From Peptococcaceae bacterium BRH_c8a (GTDB lineage: Bacteria; Bacillota; Desulfotomaculia; Desulfotomaculales; Desulfallaceae): 59,595 nucleotides of DNA. Both the position numbers and the translations under genes were made by a program. The stretch is from NCBI GenBank assembly GCA_000961575.1, contig LADP01000035.1, positions 1-59,595 on the forward strand, given 5' to 3'. Shown here in pieces: positions 1-8,870 of the stretch; the stretch's first letter is position 1; each line of letters starts with the position of its first letter. The notes below the pieces were generated by a model, which did not search any database, had not been told where the DNA came from, and was given only the letters and a program-made list of their open reading frames with translations.

Positions 1-337
1 ATATCTTAGCGGAAACCTTGTGAAGATTGAGTTCATGATAGATCTGCTGGAGGAAAAGATAACCGCCGTTGAAGATGTGCTGTTGGTCTTTGGAAATTAA
101 TTTGGATGGTGAATACTTAACGATGACTTCACGCGATTGCTCTTTTTCTTTTTTGTTTAGCTCTTCTATGTATGCTTTAGCCCATTTAATGGGTTCTTGC
201 CCATTTAGTTTTTCCTGTAATTCAGCAACCGTTCCCAACTTTTCAACAACTCTGGTAGAACGTTTACCGTTTTCGTAAACGGATTGTATGACATAAAGTG
301 AAGTAGCATTTTTAGACTTGGATATACTAAGTCGCAC
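1..337 (-). mobile_element. IS1634/IS4-like transposase, N-terminal part (runs off window)
   Basis: A minus-strand frame is open from a GTG at 337 to the window edge, about 112 codons. It begins V-R-L-S-I-S-K-S-K-N-A-T-S and continues with a Y-V-I-Q-S-V-Y-E-N-G-K-R-S-T stretch, which I recognise as the N-terminus of IS1634-type transposases. A GGAGGGG box sits about 10 nt upstream of the GTG. The DDE catalytic domain lies outside the window. The family is recognised by eye; that this copy is intact cannot be judged. Confidence 0.72.
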
Positions 338-402
338 GGTAAGAAACCCCTCCAATCCCTTATATTATAACACATTACGCAAAATTACGCAACATCTATT
401 GG

Positions 403-450
403 AGAAAATTTGACAGTTTTCCAATAAAAAAAGCCCTGTTTTCAAGGCTT
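403..450 (-). terminator. Hairpins just upstream of the transposase start
   Basis: Two adjacent inverted repeats lie here. The first is ATTGGAGAAAA...TTTTCCAAT (403-430). The second is AAGCCCTG-TTTT-CAAGGCTT (431-450), followed on the minus strand by seven T residues, so it could stop read-through into the transposase. The first may mark the IS terminus, but no matching end could be verified because the other IS end is outside the window. Confidence 0.4.
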
Positions 451-611
451 GCAGAGATTTCTATATTAAAGCAAGTGTCAAAGACCCGCCCGTGAATTTG
501 TGGACGCACTTTTTGAAACAGAGAATAACCAACAGCAAACGGGGTAAAGGAAATTAAAGTCCTATATGATTGCCCCGATATTTCTGTTAAAATAATTTAA
601 GAATAAACTTA

Positions 612-690
612 AAATGGGCAAACCGGCCGAAAGTCCGGGACGCAAAGCCATTGGGCCTAAGGGTTTCTAAGGTAGCCAGGCTGCTTAATT
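612..690 (+). ncRNA. Cyclic di-GMP-I (GEMM-I) riboswitch
   Basis: The core shows the GEMM-I signature in order: GGGCAAACC, the CCGAAAGTCCGGGACGCAAAG block with its GAAA tetraloop-type turn, then GCC...GGGCCTAAGG and GGTAGCCAGGCTGC. The class binds cyclic di-GMP. It lies about 70 nt upstream of a GGDEF gene with a terminator-like hairpin in between, so it probably controls production of the enzyme that makes its own ligand. Confidence 0.9.
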
Positions 691-704
691 ACTGTGTTAA
701 TTTT

Positions 705-740
705 TAGCGGCTATTTTCCAAATGGCCGCTATTTGCTTTT
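705..740 (+). terminator. Expression-platform hairpin of the c-di-GMP riboswitch
   Basis: A 12-bp stem pairs TAGCGGCTATTT (705-716) with AAATGGCCGCTA (720-731) around a TCC loop, with one G-T pair. It is followed by TTTGCTTTT, a weak T tract. The position between aptamer and start codon fits an intrinsic terminator that ligand binding would switch on or off; the direction cannot be read from sequence alone. Confidence 0.65.
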
Positions 741-760
741 ATGTCAGGGGACTGTAGCAA

Positions 761-1990
761 TTGATTGATATTAACAAAATTAACCCCACCAGAGAAAAAA
801 GAGAACGTAGAATTAGTGATCAAAGCAGTTCACATCAATTAGACCGCACTGAACTAGTCAGGGAGTTAACCTATACCAATCTTACCAGGCTACGTACAAT
901 GGCCTGGCTTTTGATCTTGTTTATGTTGGTTTTTATATCCACTCATTTGTTATATATTAATCAGATTAGTCAGGATCGCATTCTTGATACTGCCCCAGTT
1001 ATTCTTGCTTCGAGATTAATCGTTGTTATCACTGCCATTATTTTCTTGACATTTTCCGGCAAACTGGCAGCACCTGAAAAGATTAAAAACCATCACCACT
1101 GGATTGTCAAATGCTTCACATTAGTTAACCTAATTTATTTTGCTTTTATAACGGGTCTGATCCAATCTGTGGGCCCGGGAATTGCTTCTTCCTATATCAT
1201 GGTTGTACTGGCCTCTGCTGCTTTGATATATTTTGATCTCCGAGATAGTATCTTTATTTATGGCTTGGCCTGGGTAGTGATGACTATTACGGTATGGTAT
1301 TTTCAAACTGATTGGTTAGTATCGTTTTCCAGTTTTCTTAATTGCAGTGTGATTACCGTGCTGGCTGTTTATATTTCCGGGGTGATTTATAATGCCCGGG
1401 TGCGAGAATACGTTAACCAGAGCCTGGTTGTGAGGCAAAGAGAAAAACTAACAGCGTCCAACGAGATGCTCCTACGTCTATCATACCTGGACACTTTGAC
1501 CGGTATCCCCAATAGACGATATTTTGACGAATTTCTGGCCCGGGAATGGGCAAATGCTGCTCAAAACAGCCAAATGGTAGCTATAATTATGATTGATATA
1601 GACCGATTTAAAATGTTTAATGATACCTTCGGGCACCAGGCCGGCGATTATTGCCTGCAGCGCGTGGCCGCCAAATTAAATGACACAATCAGAAAAACCG
1701 GGGACATTGCAGCCCGCTATGGTGGCGAGGAATTTGTGGTCGTTCTTACCAATACGGAATTAAGAGAAGCCCGTTTAATCGCCGACCGTTTACGCCGGGC
1801 TGTATCTGAATTGGTCATAAACCATCCCGGTTCCCCAGCCGGGCAAATTACCATCAGCCTGGGTGTTGCCTGCGGTCAGCCTGGTGAAATGACACCCCTG
1901 GAAAGCCTGATTGCTGCTGCAGACGAAGCTCTTTACCAGGCCAAAAAAGCAGGCGGCAATAATTGCGTGGGTATTAAAAAAGCGGTTTAG
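761..1990 (+). CDS. Membrane diguanylate cyclase (GGDEF domain)
   Basis: This 409-residue protein has about six hydrophobic segments in residues 45-215 (likely an integral membrane sensor), a short linker, and a C-terminal GGDEF domain from about residue 240. The catalytic loop is RYGGEEF near residue 320, an active-site form that makes cyclic di-GMP from two GTP. The inhibitory I-site, usually RxxD five residues upstream, reads KTGD, so product inhibition may be weak. The TTG start at 761 follows an AGGGG box. It has its own cyclic di-GMP riboswitch upstream and is convergent with the copper ATPase gene. The N-terminal sensor resembles no ligand-binding family I can name. Confidence 0.93.
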   Translation: MIDINKINPTREKRERRISDQSSSHQLDRTELVRELTYTNLTRLRTMAWLLILFMLVFISTHLLYINQISQDRILDTAPVILASRLIVVITAIIFLTFSGKLAAPEKIKNHHHWIVKCFTLVNLIYFAFITGLIQSVGPGIASSYIMVVLASAALIYFDLRDSIFIYGLAWVVMTITVWYFQTDWLVSFSSFLNCSVITVLAVYISGVIYNARVREYVNQSLVVRQREKLTASNEMLLRLSYLDTLTGIPNRRYFDEFLAREWANAAQNSQMVAIIMIDIDRFKMFNDTFGHQAGDYCLQRVAAKLNDTIRKTGDIAARYGGEEFVVVLTNTELREARLIADRLRRAVSELVINHPGSPAGQITISLGVACGQPGEMTPLESLIAAADEALYQAKKAGGNNCVGIKKAV

Positions 1991-1997
1991 ATAAATT

Positions 1998-4460
1998 TTA
2001 AACGTTATCGGGCTTGAACTTTTTAAGTCTTAATGCGTTAGCAACCACCGATACCGAACTAAAAGCCATGGCTGCCCCGGCTACCACCGGGTTTAAAAAG
2101 CCCATGGCGGCCACCGGGAGACCCACAGTATTATAGATTAAGGCCCAGAAAAGGTTTTGCTTGATATTCCGGATGGTGGCGCGGCTGAGCTTGATAGCGG
2201 TGACCACGCCCGACAAATCTCCCCGCATCAGGGTGATATCAGCTGCTTCTATGGCCACGTCGGTACCGGTTCCGATGGCAAAGCCCACGTCTGCGGTAAC
2301 CAAGGCCGGGGCGTCGTTAATACCGTCACCGACCATGCCCACCACTTTGCCTTGGCTGCGTAGTTTTTCCACCTGGTTAGCCTTATCCTCGGGCAGCACT
2401 TCGGCCAATACATTGGTAATACCAACCTGCCTGGCGATGGCTGAGGCAGTGCGCTGGTTATCTCCGGTCAGCATCCATACTTCCAAACCCATGTTTTGCA
2501 ATTGCTGGATGGCCTTCTTTGAGCTGTCCTTGATAGTGTCGGCAACGCCGATAACTGCTGCGGGGCTCTCGTTTAATGACAGTATCATTGCCGTTTTACC
2601 CTCTGACTCCAACCTTTCTACAGTCGTTAGTAATTCAGTGATTTTAACCTCATGCTCCTGCATCAGTTTCCTGGTGCCAAGTAAAACCCGGTTATCACCA
2701 ATCACAGCTTTAACCCCGTAGCCGGGAATGGCTTCGAACTCCCGGGGATCTTCTTGATTTATGCCTTTTTCACGGGCGTGATTCACTATCGCTTGAGCCA
2801 ACGGGTGTTCAGAGTTTTTCTCGGCTGCCGCTGCCAGACCAATTAAAAAGCTATCTTGCGATTTAAATTCCGGCGCCGGAACCAGGTCCGTCAGGGCCGG
2901 CTCACCCTTGGTTATGGTCCCGGTCTTATCCAGTACCACGGTGGTGAGTTTATGGGCTTTTTCCAGGTATTCGCCGCTTTTAATTAATATTCCGTTTTCC
3001 GCGCCTTTACCTGTACCCACCATAATGGATGTTGGCGTAGCCAGACCCAGCGCGCAGGGACAGGCAATTACCAATACTGCGGTGAAGGTCATCAGGGCAC
3101 GGGTAATATTGCCTGGTGCACCGAAAAAATACCAAGCAATGAAGGTGACCACTGCCACCGCAACCACGGCAGGTACAAAGTAAGCCGAGATTACGTCTGC
3201 CATGCGCTGAATAGGGGCTTTGGAGCCTTGCGCCTCTTCAACAATTTTAATGATTTGCGCCAGAGCGGTGTCTTTGCCCACCTTTTGGGCTTCAAACTTG
3301 AAAGTGCCCAGTTTATTAATGGTGGCGCCTATAACATTGTCGCCCGCTTTTTTGTCCACCGGTACGCTCTCACCAGTGAGCATGGATTCATCCACAGTGG
3401 AATAGCCTTCCTTGATTACGCCGTCCACAGGAATTTTTTCACCCGGGCGCACTACCACCAGGTCGCCTACCTCCACTTCTTCAAATGGTATTTCCAACTC
3501 CTGGCCGTTTCTAAATACCCGGGCGGTTTTAGCACGCAACCCGATTAACTTTTTAAGAGCTTCGGAAGTTCTGCCTTTGGCTATTGTTTCCAAGGTTTTG
3601 CCCAGTAAAACAAGGGTGATTATAATAGCGCTGGTCTCGAAATAAACTTCATGCGTTCCAATGTGTCGGCCCCAAAAGGTGACTACCACGCTGTAAAAGT
3701 AAGCCGCAGATGTTCCCATGGCTACCAGTACAGACATATTGGCGCTGCCGCCGCGGAGTGCGATAAAGGCCTCCTTGTAAAAGTTGGCCCCGGCAATAAA
3801 CTGGATGGGCGTAGCCAGAGCGAATTGGAAGTATGAATTAAAGAAAAACGGCAGAGCAGTTTCGTGCAGGTTAAAAACCATAGCTAGCATATAAACCATC
3901 AGGGGGGCGGAAAGAATGCCTGAAAAAATGACCAGCTGTTTTTGTTTGCGAATCTCTCTGGCTCTCTCCTCACTTTCCAGGTCGGCAGTGTTCCGGTCGC
4001 CCACTTCGGTACCTTTATATCCAGCATCGGCAACTGCTTTTTTGATTTGCTGCACATCCGCTTCGGCTGGGTTATACTCCACCACCGTTTTTTCCGTGGC
4101 AAAGTTGACAGCGGCGCGGGTAACGCCCGGTACCTTGTTCAGCACCTTTTCTATTCTGGCCGCACAGGCAGTGCAGCTCATGCCGGATAGTGCCAGTTCG
4201 ACTCGGGAAGTTACCGGTTGGTAACCTAGTTCCTTGATGGTCGCATAAATTTTTTCATCATCCAGTGTTTCGGGACGGTATTCCACGGTGGCAGTCTCGG
4301 TGGCCAGGTTCACCCGGGCGTTTTCCACGCCCGACATACCGGAAAGTACTCGCTCAACGCGGTTAGAACATGCTGCACAGCTCATTCCGGAAATCTTAAC
4401 CGCTAGTTTTTTTGCTTCACTTTTTTCAGTTGGAACGTTTATTTCTTCAATGTTTGCCAA
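1998..4460 (-). CDS. copA: Copper-translocating P1B-type ATPase (CopA)
   Basis: This 820-residue protein pumps Cu(I) out of the cytoplasm at the expense of ATP. It has two N-terminal heavy-metal-associated domains with GMSCAAC (about residue 25) and GMSCTAC (about 92), eight predicted membrane helices, the CPC ion site in [11 protein letters not shown] (about 465), the phosphorylation motif [10 protein letters not shown] (about 509) and the hinge [10 protein letters not shown] (about 711). The TTG start follows a GGGGGTG box. No csoR or copZ gene adjoins it. It stands alone and converges on the diguanylate cyclase gene with only 7 nt between the stops. Confidence 0.96.
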   Translation of the reverse strand: MANIEEINVPTEKSEAKKLAVKISGMSCAACSNRVERVLSGMSGVENARVNLATETATVEYRPETLDDEKIYATIKELGYQPVTSRVELALSGMSCTACAARIEKVLNKVPGVTRAAVNFATEKTVVEYNPAEADVQQIKKAVADAGYKGTEVGDRNTADLESEERAREIRKQKQLVIFSGILSAPLMVYMLAMVFNLHETALPFFFNSYFQFALATPIQFIAGANFYKEAFIALRGGSANMSVLVAMGTSAAYFYSVVVTFWGRHIGTHEVYFETSAIIITLVLLGKTLETIAKGRTSEALKKLIGLRAKTARVFRNGQELEIPFEEVEVGDLVVVRPGEKIPVDGVIKEGYSTVDESMLTGESVPVDKKAGDNVIGATINKLGTFKFEAQKVGKDTALAQIIKIVEEAQGSKAPIQRMADVISAYFVPAVVAVAVVTFIAWYFFGAPGNITRALMTFTAVLVIACPCALGLATPTSIMVGTGKGAENGILIKSGEYLEKAHKLTTVVLDKTGTITKGEPALTDLVPAPEFKSQDSFLIGLAAAAEKNSEHPLAQAIVNHAREKGINQEDPREFEAIPGYGVKAVIGDNRVLLGTRKLMQEHEVKITELLTTVERLESEGKTAMILSLNESPAAVIGVADTIKDSSKKAIQQLQNMGLEVWMLTGDNQRTASAIARQVGITNVLAEVLPEDKANQVEKLRSQGKVVGMVGDGINDAPALVTADVGFAIGTGTDVAIEAADITLMRGDLSGVVTAIKLSRATIRNIKQNLFWALIYNTVGLPVAAMGFLNPVVAGAAMAFSSVSVVANALRLKKFKPDNV

Positions 4461-4761
4461 AAAAGCACCCCCGTTACTGATGTAATCCTATATTAACCCG
4501 GCAGGATAGTATTAATTAGCTACCCCGGGTTTTAAGTAAACGCACTTAAAAATATATCAGAAAAATGTTACAAAAGCTTTAACGTATTCTTTCATTTTTA
4601 GTTTTTTGGTAAGCCGGATGTATAGTAGCGGGTATCCTTACGTGAGACAGTATTTGGCCGGGATTACCAGTTTTAAGAGGAATCATTGGACTAAAGGCGA
4701 ATATTAGGTAACGAGGAAAGTTAAGCTAATATAAACGATCAGACGGAGGGAACATGTAACT
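4461..4761. other. Divergent intergenic region between copA and the salvage cluster
   Basis: This 301-nt divergent spacer must hold promoters for both directions. A near-palindrome TACCCCGGGT (4521-4530) upstream of copA is of the C/G-core type bound by copper-sensing CsoR repressors, but the resemblance is short. A TATAGT at about 4619 could be a plus-strand -10 box. An AGACGGAGGGAAC ribosome binding site precedes the phosphorylase start. No known riboswitch was recognised. Confidence 0.3.
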
Positions 4762-5547
4762 ATGACCGTTAAAATTGCAATCATCGGCGGAACCGGGGTG
4801 TACGACCCCAATATACTGTCGGATATTGGTGAGGAAACGGTGGAAACACCATTTGGCCGGGTGAAGGTGCAGGTTGGTACATACAAGGGCAAAAAAGTAG
4901 CTTTCATGGCCAGGCATGGTGAAGACCACTCGGTACCGCCACACCTGGTAAATTACCGGGCCAACATTTACGGACTGCGCTTGTTGGGCGTAAAAAATGT
5001 ATTTGCCACTGCCGCGGTGGGGTCCCTGAACATGGGCATGGAGCCCGGGAATTTTGTGTTTATGGATCAATTCCTGGACTTTACCAAGTCCAGGCACCAA
5101 ACTTTTGTGGAACAGGGCGTGGTGCACCTGGATATGACAGATCCGTACTGTCCCCGCCTGCGGGGTGTGCTGCGGGAGGCGGCAGAAAAAAATAGCTTGC
5201 GTTACCATACCGCCGGTACCTATGTGTGCACCGAAGGTCCGCGTTTTGAAACTCCCGCGGAAATTCGTATGTTACGCCAACTAGGAGGGGATTTGGTGGG
5301 CATGACCAGCGTGCCCGAAGTAGTATTGGCCAGGGAAGCCGAAATTTGCTACGCAACTATTGCCATGGTTACAAACTTTGCCGCTGGCATCTCTAAAACC
5401 AAGCTCTCCCATCAGGAAGTGGTGGATATCATGAATGAAAACGTCCATAACCTGAGGAAACTGGTGATGGATGCCATCGACGCCCTGGACGAAGACGCCC
5501 CCTGCGAATGTCAAGTACCGCTTGAGGATCCTTCAGCGGTAAAATAA
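4762..5547 (+). CDS. mtnP: MtnP-family 5'-methylthioadenosine/methylthioinosine phosphorylase
   Basis: This 261-residue member of the trimeric PNP/MTAP family cleaves 5'-modified purine nucleosides with phosphate to give a 5-modified ribose 1-phosphate. Visible motifs are the N-terminal IIGGTGVYD phosphate loop, RHGEDHSVPPH (about residue 50), the CTEGPRFETPAEI substrate loop (about 155) and GMTSVPEVVLAREAEI. At about 203-206 the purine-recognition loop reads T-N-F-A-A, whereas adenine-specific MTAPs have Asp-x-Asp (TDYDCW in the human enzyme). Asn here is typical of 6-oxopurine PNPs and methylthioinosine phosphorylases. With a deaminase in the same cluster, MTI or deoxyinosine is a likely substrate; MTA itself is the alternative. 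Confidence 0.9.
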   Translation: MTVKIAIIGGTGVYDPNILSDIGEETVETPFGRVKVQVGTYKGKKVAFMARHGEDHSVPPHLVNYRANIYGLRLLGVKNVFATAAVGSLNMGMEPGNFVFMDQFLDFTKSRHQTFVEQGVVHLDMTDPYCPRLRGVLREAAEKNSLRYHTAGTYVCTEGPRFETPAEIRMLRQLGGDLVGMTSVPEVVLAREAEICYATIAMVTNFAAGISKTKLSHQEVVDIMNENVHNLRKLVMDAIDALDEDAPCECQVPLEDPSAVK

Positions 5548-5553
5548 ATACCA

Positions 5554-5812
5554 TGGGGTTTGGTGTTACTCGGAGGGTTGCATAGGAGCTTAATTCAAAG
5601 AGCGAGTGAGCTTGAGGAAAAGCGCCGGTGCATGTCTGAGTGCCCGCAGGGCGCGAGTTCTTCGGCGCCCGAAAGTGAACGAATATATTGGGGACATTCC
5701 CGACTTCAGAGGAATACCCGAACTTCAGCGGGTGTGTCCCCTGACCGCTGACCAAGTATGAGAGCGAGTCGCAAACCGTAGAGTAATACCAAACTCCAAA
5801 CTCCAAACTAAA
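5554..5812. repeat. Inverted-repeat-bounded element with CCAAACT heptads
   Basis: The left end GGGGTTTGGTGTTACTC (5554-5570) is the near-perfect inverse of GAGTAATACCAAACTCC near the right end, which finishes in three tandem 7-bp units CCAAACT. Inside is a GGGGACATTCC...GGGTGTGTCCCC hairpin (about 5691-5741), a copy of the family also found near 54764 and 58117. Open frames inside are short and unlike any protein I know. It occupies the space between mtnP and mtnA and looks like a non-autonomous insertion. Confidence 0.6.
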
Positions 5813-5832
5813 TTATAAAGGCGGTGACATAA

Positions 5833-6864
5833 TTGGATACTATGCGTTGGAATAACGGCTGCCTGGAAATACTTGATCAAACACTACTGCCTGAAAAAAT
5901 CGAATATATCAACTGCCGCGAGGTTCCTACCGTATGCGACGCCATCTACCGGCTCAGCGTGCGCGGCGCACCGGCCATTGGTGCCGCTGCAGCTTATGGC
6001 CTGGCCCTGGGAGCGCGGGAAATTGAGGCTGCCAATAAAGGCCAGTTTATTGCCGCGGTGGAGAAAATCGCCACTCAACTCAACGCCACCCGGCCAACGG
6101 CGGTAAATTTAAAGTGGGCGCTGGAGCGAATGCTGGGCCTATTGCGCCAAAACAATTCCGGTGACGTTGCAACACTAAAGGAATTATTATTGGATGAAGC
6201 CCACACTATATACAGGGAAGATTTAGCAAGCAACCGCCGAATGGGTGCATACGGGCAGTCACTACTGCCGCAAAAAGCGGCGGTTTTAACCCATTGCAAT
6301 GCCGGGGCCCTGGCCACTGCAGGTGTTGGTACCGCCCTTGGCGTAATCAGGGCGGCCCGCGATGCGGGCAAAGATGTCAGTGTGTTTGCTGATGAAACCA
6401 GGCCCCTGCTGCAAGGCGCCCGACTGACCACCTGGGAGATGCTGCAGGAAAAAATTCCGGTAACCCTGCTTACCGATAACATGGCCGGGTACCTAATGGC
6501 CCGGGGCATGGTAGACCTGGTTATTGTGGGCGCAGACCGCATCGCCGGCAACGGTGACGTCGCCAACAAAATAGGTACCTATGGCGTGGCAGTGCTGGCC
6601 AAAGAGCACGGTATACCTTTTTACGTGGCCGCACCCATGTCAACTATTGACTTTAATATTTCCTCTGGTTTGGACATCCCCATTGAGGAACGGGACGAGC
6701 GGGAGGTCACGCACTTTGCCGGCTGCAGGGTGGCACCGGAAGGGGTCAAAGTTTGGAACCCGGCCTTTGATGTTACACCAGCACGGCTGGTAACCGCTAT
6801 TATCACAGACCGCGGCGTAGCTTACCCTCCATACAGCGAAACATTGGCGGCATTGAACAAATAA
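5833..6864 (+). CDS. mtnA: S-methyl-5-thioribose-1-phosphate isomerase
   Basis: This 343-residue aldose-ketose isomerase converts 5-methylthioribose 1-phosphate (or 5-deoxyribose 1-phosphate) to the ribulose form. The eIF2B-like fold is evident from YRLSVRGAPAIGAAAAYGL near the N-terminus, the catalytic Cys in THCNAGALATAGVGTALG (about residue 155) and the catalytic Asp in VGADRIAGNGDVANKIGTY (about 235). The TTG at 5833 is preferred to the ATG nine bases later because of its spacing from AAGGCGGTG. It acts directly after the phosphorylase; the inserted repeat at 5554-5812 separates the two genes. Confidence 0.95.
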   Translation: MDTMRWNNGCLEILDQTLLPEKIEYINCREVPTVCDAIYRLSVRGAPAIGAAAAYGLALGAREIEAANKGQFIAAVEKIATQLNATRPTAVNLKWALERMLGLLRQNNSGDVATLKELLLDEAHTIYREDLASNRRMGAYGQSLLPQKAAVLTHCNAGALATAGVGTALGVIRAARDAGKDVSVFADETRPLLQGARLTTWEMLQEKIPVTLLTDNMAGYLMARGMVDLVIVGADRIAGNGDVANKIGTYGVAVLAKEHGIPFYVAAPMSTIDFNISSGLDIPIEERDEREVTHFAGCRVAPEGVKVWNPAFDVTPARLVTAIITDRGVAYPPYSETLAALNK

Positions 6865-6900
6865 TTGAAATTAATATGCAGTTCAAAAAGGAGTGATTTT

Positions 6901-8154
6901 TTGTCTGACTATACTGTCCGTGATATCAACCTGCACCAGCAGGGACGCCTGAAAATTGATTGGGTACGGGTGCACATGCCGGTGCTTAACGCGATCCGTG
7001 AAGAATTTGAACGGGAAAAACCTTTTCAAGGCCTGCGCATTGCCTTGAGCATTCACTTGGAAGCAAAAACCGCTTATTTGGCCGAAGTGCTCAGGGCCGG
7101 CGGGGCGGATGTATCCGTCACCGGTTCAAACCCTCTATCCACTCAGGACGATGTGGCGGCGGCACTGGCTTATGCGGGCATGAAAGTTTACGCCTGGTAC
7201 AACGCTTCACCACAGGAGTATAATTCTCATCTGCACCTGACCTTGGGCAACCGGCCGCACATTGTAATTGATGATGGTGGAGACCTGGTGCACCTTTTGC
7301 ATACCGAACTGCAACACCAGGCCGGCGAGGTCATTGGCGGGGCAGAGGAAACCACCACCGGGGTACTTCGTTTACGGGCTCTGGAAAAAGCGGGTAAACT
7401 GCTTTTCCCGATGGTCGCTGTAAACGATGCCCGCTGTAAGTACCTTTTCGACAACCGCTACGGCACCGGCGAATCCGCCTGGTCCGGTATCCTGCGCACC
7501 ACCAACCTGGTGGTGGCTGGTAAATCTGTCGTGGTCATGGGCTACGGTTGGTGCGGCAAAGGTGTGGCCATGCGGGCCAGGGGGCTGGGAGCCAACGTGA
7601 TTGTTTGTGAAGTAGACCCGGTTAAAGCCGTCGAAGCTCACATGGACGGTTACCGGGTCATGCATAGCGTGGAGGCAGCCGCAGTGGGAGACATTTTTGT
7701 TACCGTTACCGGCTGCCGCGACCTGTTAAGAGAAAAGCATTTCCGGCGTATGCAAGACGGTGCCATTATGGCTAACGCCGGCCACTTTGATGTAGAAATT
7801 AATATTCCGGAATTGGAACAGGTCTCTGTATCCCGCCGCACTGTGCGCAATAATATCCAAGAATTTCTACTCCCGGATGGCCGACGTCTGTACCTGCTGG
7901 CCGAAGGTAGATTGGTTAACCTGGCTGCGGGGGATGGACACCCGGCTGAAATTATGGATATGTCCTTCGCCCTGCAGGCCCTGGCCGCGTTGCATATCGC
8001 CCGGCAGGGCGGGGAAATGGAGCGCAAAGTATACTATGTGGCCCATGATATCGATCACCGGGTGGCCGAGTTGAAACTTAAATCCCTGGGCATTGATATA
8101 GACCGCCTGTCCGATAAACAGTTTAGCTACATCAACGACTGGCAGTGTGAATAA
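6901..8154 (+). CDS. ahcY: Adenosylhomocysteinase-family hydrolase (possibly S-inosylhomocysteine hydrolase)
   Basis: This 417-residue NAD-dependent hydrolase releases homocysteine from S-adenosylhomocysteine or its deaminated form. It shows [15 protein letters not shown] (substrate loop), [10 protein letters not shown] (about residue 150), the NAD-binding [18 protein letters not shown] (about 213) and [20 protein letters not shown] (about 340). It lacks the C-terminal KPDHYRY tail of the long bacterial and eukaryotic enzymes, so it is of the short archaeal/Thermotoga type. The TTG at 6901 follows AGGAGTG; an in-frame codon at 6865 lacks a ribosome binding site. The archaeal homologue in Methanocaldococcus acts on S-inosylhomocysteine, and the nearby deaminase makes this a real alternative. 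Confidence 0.9.
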   Translation: MSDYTVRDINLHQQGRLKIDWVRVHMPVLNAIREEFEREKPFQGLRIALSIHLEAKTAYLAEVLRAGGADVSVTGSNPLSTQDDVAAALAYAGMKVYAWYNASPQEYNSHLHLTLGNRPHIVIDDGGDLVHLLHTELQHQAGEVIGGAEETTTGVLRLRALEKAGKLLFPMVAVNDARCKYLFDNRYGTGESAWSGILRTTNLVVAGKSVVVMGYGWCGKGVAMRARGLGANVIVCEVDPVKAVEAHMDGYRVMHSVEAAAVGDIFVTVTGCRDLLREKHFRRMQDGAIMANAGHFDVEINIPELEQVSVSRRTVRNNIQEFLLPDGRRLYLLAEGRLVNLAAGDGHPAEIMDMSFALQALAALHIARQGGEMERKVYYVAHDIDHRVAELKLKSLGIDIDRLSDKQFSYINDWQCE

Positions 8155-8168
8155 GGGAGAGTAAAGAA

Positions 8169-8828
8169 ATGTCTCTGGCAGTTGAAATAATGAGGGAACA
8201 AATTCAGACCACGGGCGGCCTGATGGCTGCCAGCGGTCTGGTAACGGGCACTTCGGGTAATATTTCCGCCCGGGTGCCGGGTGAACATTTTTACGTGGTT
8301 ACACCCAGCGGTATCCCCTATGACAAGATTAAAAAACAAGATTTGGTGGTAGTGGACGGCAGCGGCCACGTTATTAGCAGTGAACGCCGGCCATCTACCG
8401 AACTGAAAATGCATCTAGCCATATACAATGCCCGCGAAGACATCGGTGCCATAGTACATACCCACAGCACATACGCATGCGCCCTGGCGGTGGCCGGTAA
8501 GTCTCTGCCGCCCATCCTGGAGGAAATGGTACAACTGGTGGGCGGCGCGGTACCGGTAGCCCGTTACGCCAGGGCCGGCACCGTGCACCTTGCTGCAGCC
8601 GCCGTTGAAGTCCTTGGTGCTAGTAATGCGGTGCTGCTGGCCAATCATGGACTGGTGGGGATGGGCCGGGATTTAGACGAAGCCTACCAGGTATGCCTGG
8701 TAGTGGAAAAGGCAGCCCAAGTATATGCAATGGCCGCCATGATGGGCCGGGTGGAAGTTATATCCCCGGAAGATGTTCAGACTCTAAGACACCAGTTCCT
8801 GCACGAATACGGGCAGCCCAAAGAATAA
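8169..8828 (+). CDS. Class II aldolase (fuculose-1-phosphate/5-deoxyribulose-1-phosphate type)
   Basis: This 219-residue zinc-dependent class II aldolase has GTSGNISARVPG near residue 25, the ERRPSTELKMH catalytic Glu region, the HTHSTYACALA zinc-binding His pair (about residue 97) and a later zinc His in ANHGLVGMG. In salvage clusters with MtnP and MtnA, enzymes of this family (Ald2) split 5-methylthioribulose 1-phosphate or 5-deoxyribulose 1-phosphate into dihydroxyacetone phosphate and an aldehyde. The position, 14 nt after the hydrolase gene and downstream of mtnA, supports that role. Fuculose or rhamnulose phosphate metabolism is less likely because no sugar kinase or isomerase is present. 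Confidence 0.88.
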   Translation: MSLAVEIMREQIQTTGGLMAASGLVTGTSGNISARVPGEHFYVVTPSGIPYDKIKKQDLVVVDGSGHVISSERRPSTELKMHLAIYNAREDIGAIVHTHSTYACALAVAGKSLPPILEEMVQLVGGAVPVARYARAGTVHLAAAAVEVLGASNAVLLANHGLVGMGRDLDEAYQVCLVVEKAAQVYAMAAMMGRVEVISPEDVQTLRHQFLHEYGQPKE

Positions 8829-8870
8829 ATTAATAAAAACAGTAGGGAACCGAGGAGGCTGATTGGACAA

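Noticed and set aside
4540-4761. Purine or SAM riboswitch upstream of the salvage cluster
   Set aside because: No TATAATATGG/GTTTCTACC purine core and no SAM-I, SAM-II or SAH aptamer signature could be found.
8169-8828. L-fuculose or L-ribulose phosphate pathway gene
   Set aside because: No sugar kinase, isomerase or transporter is adjacent; the phosphorylase and isomerase upstream point to 5-modified ribulose 1-phosphate instead.
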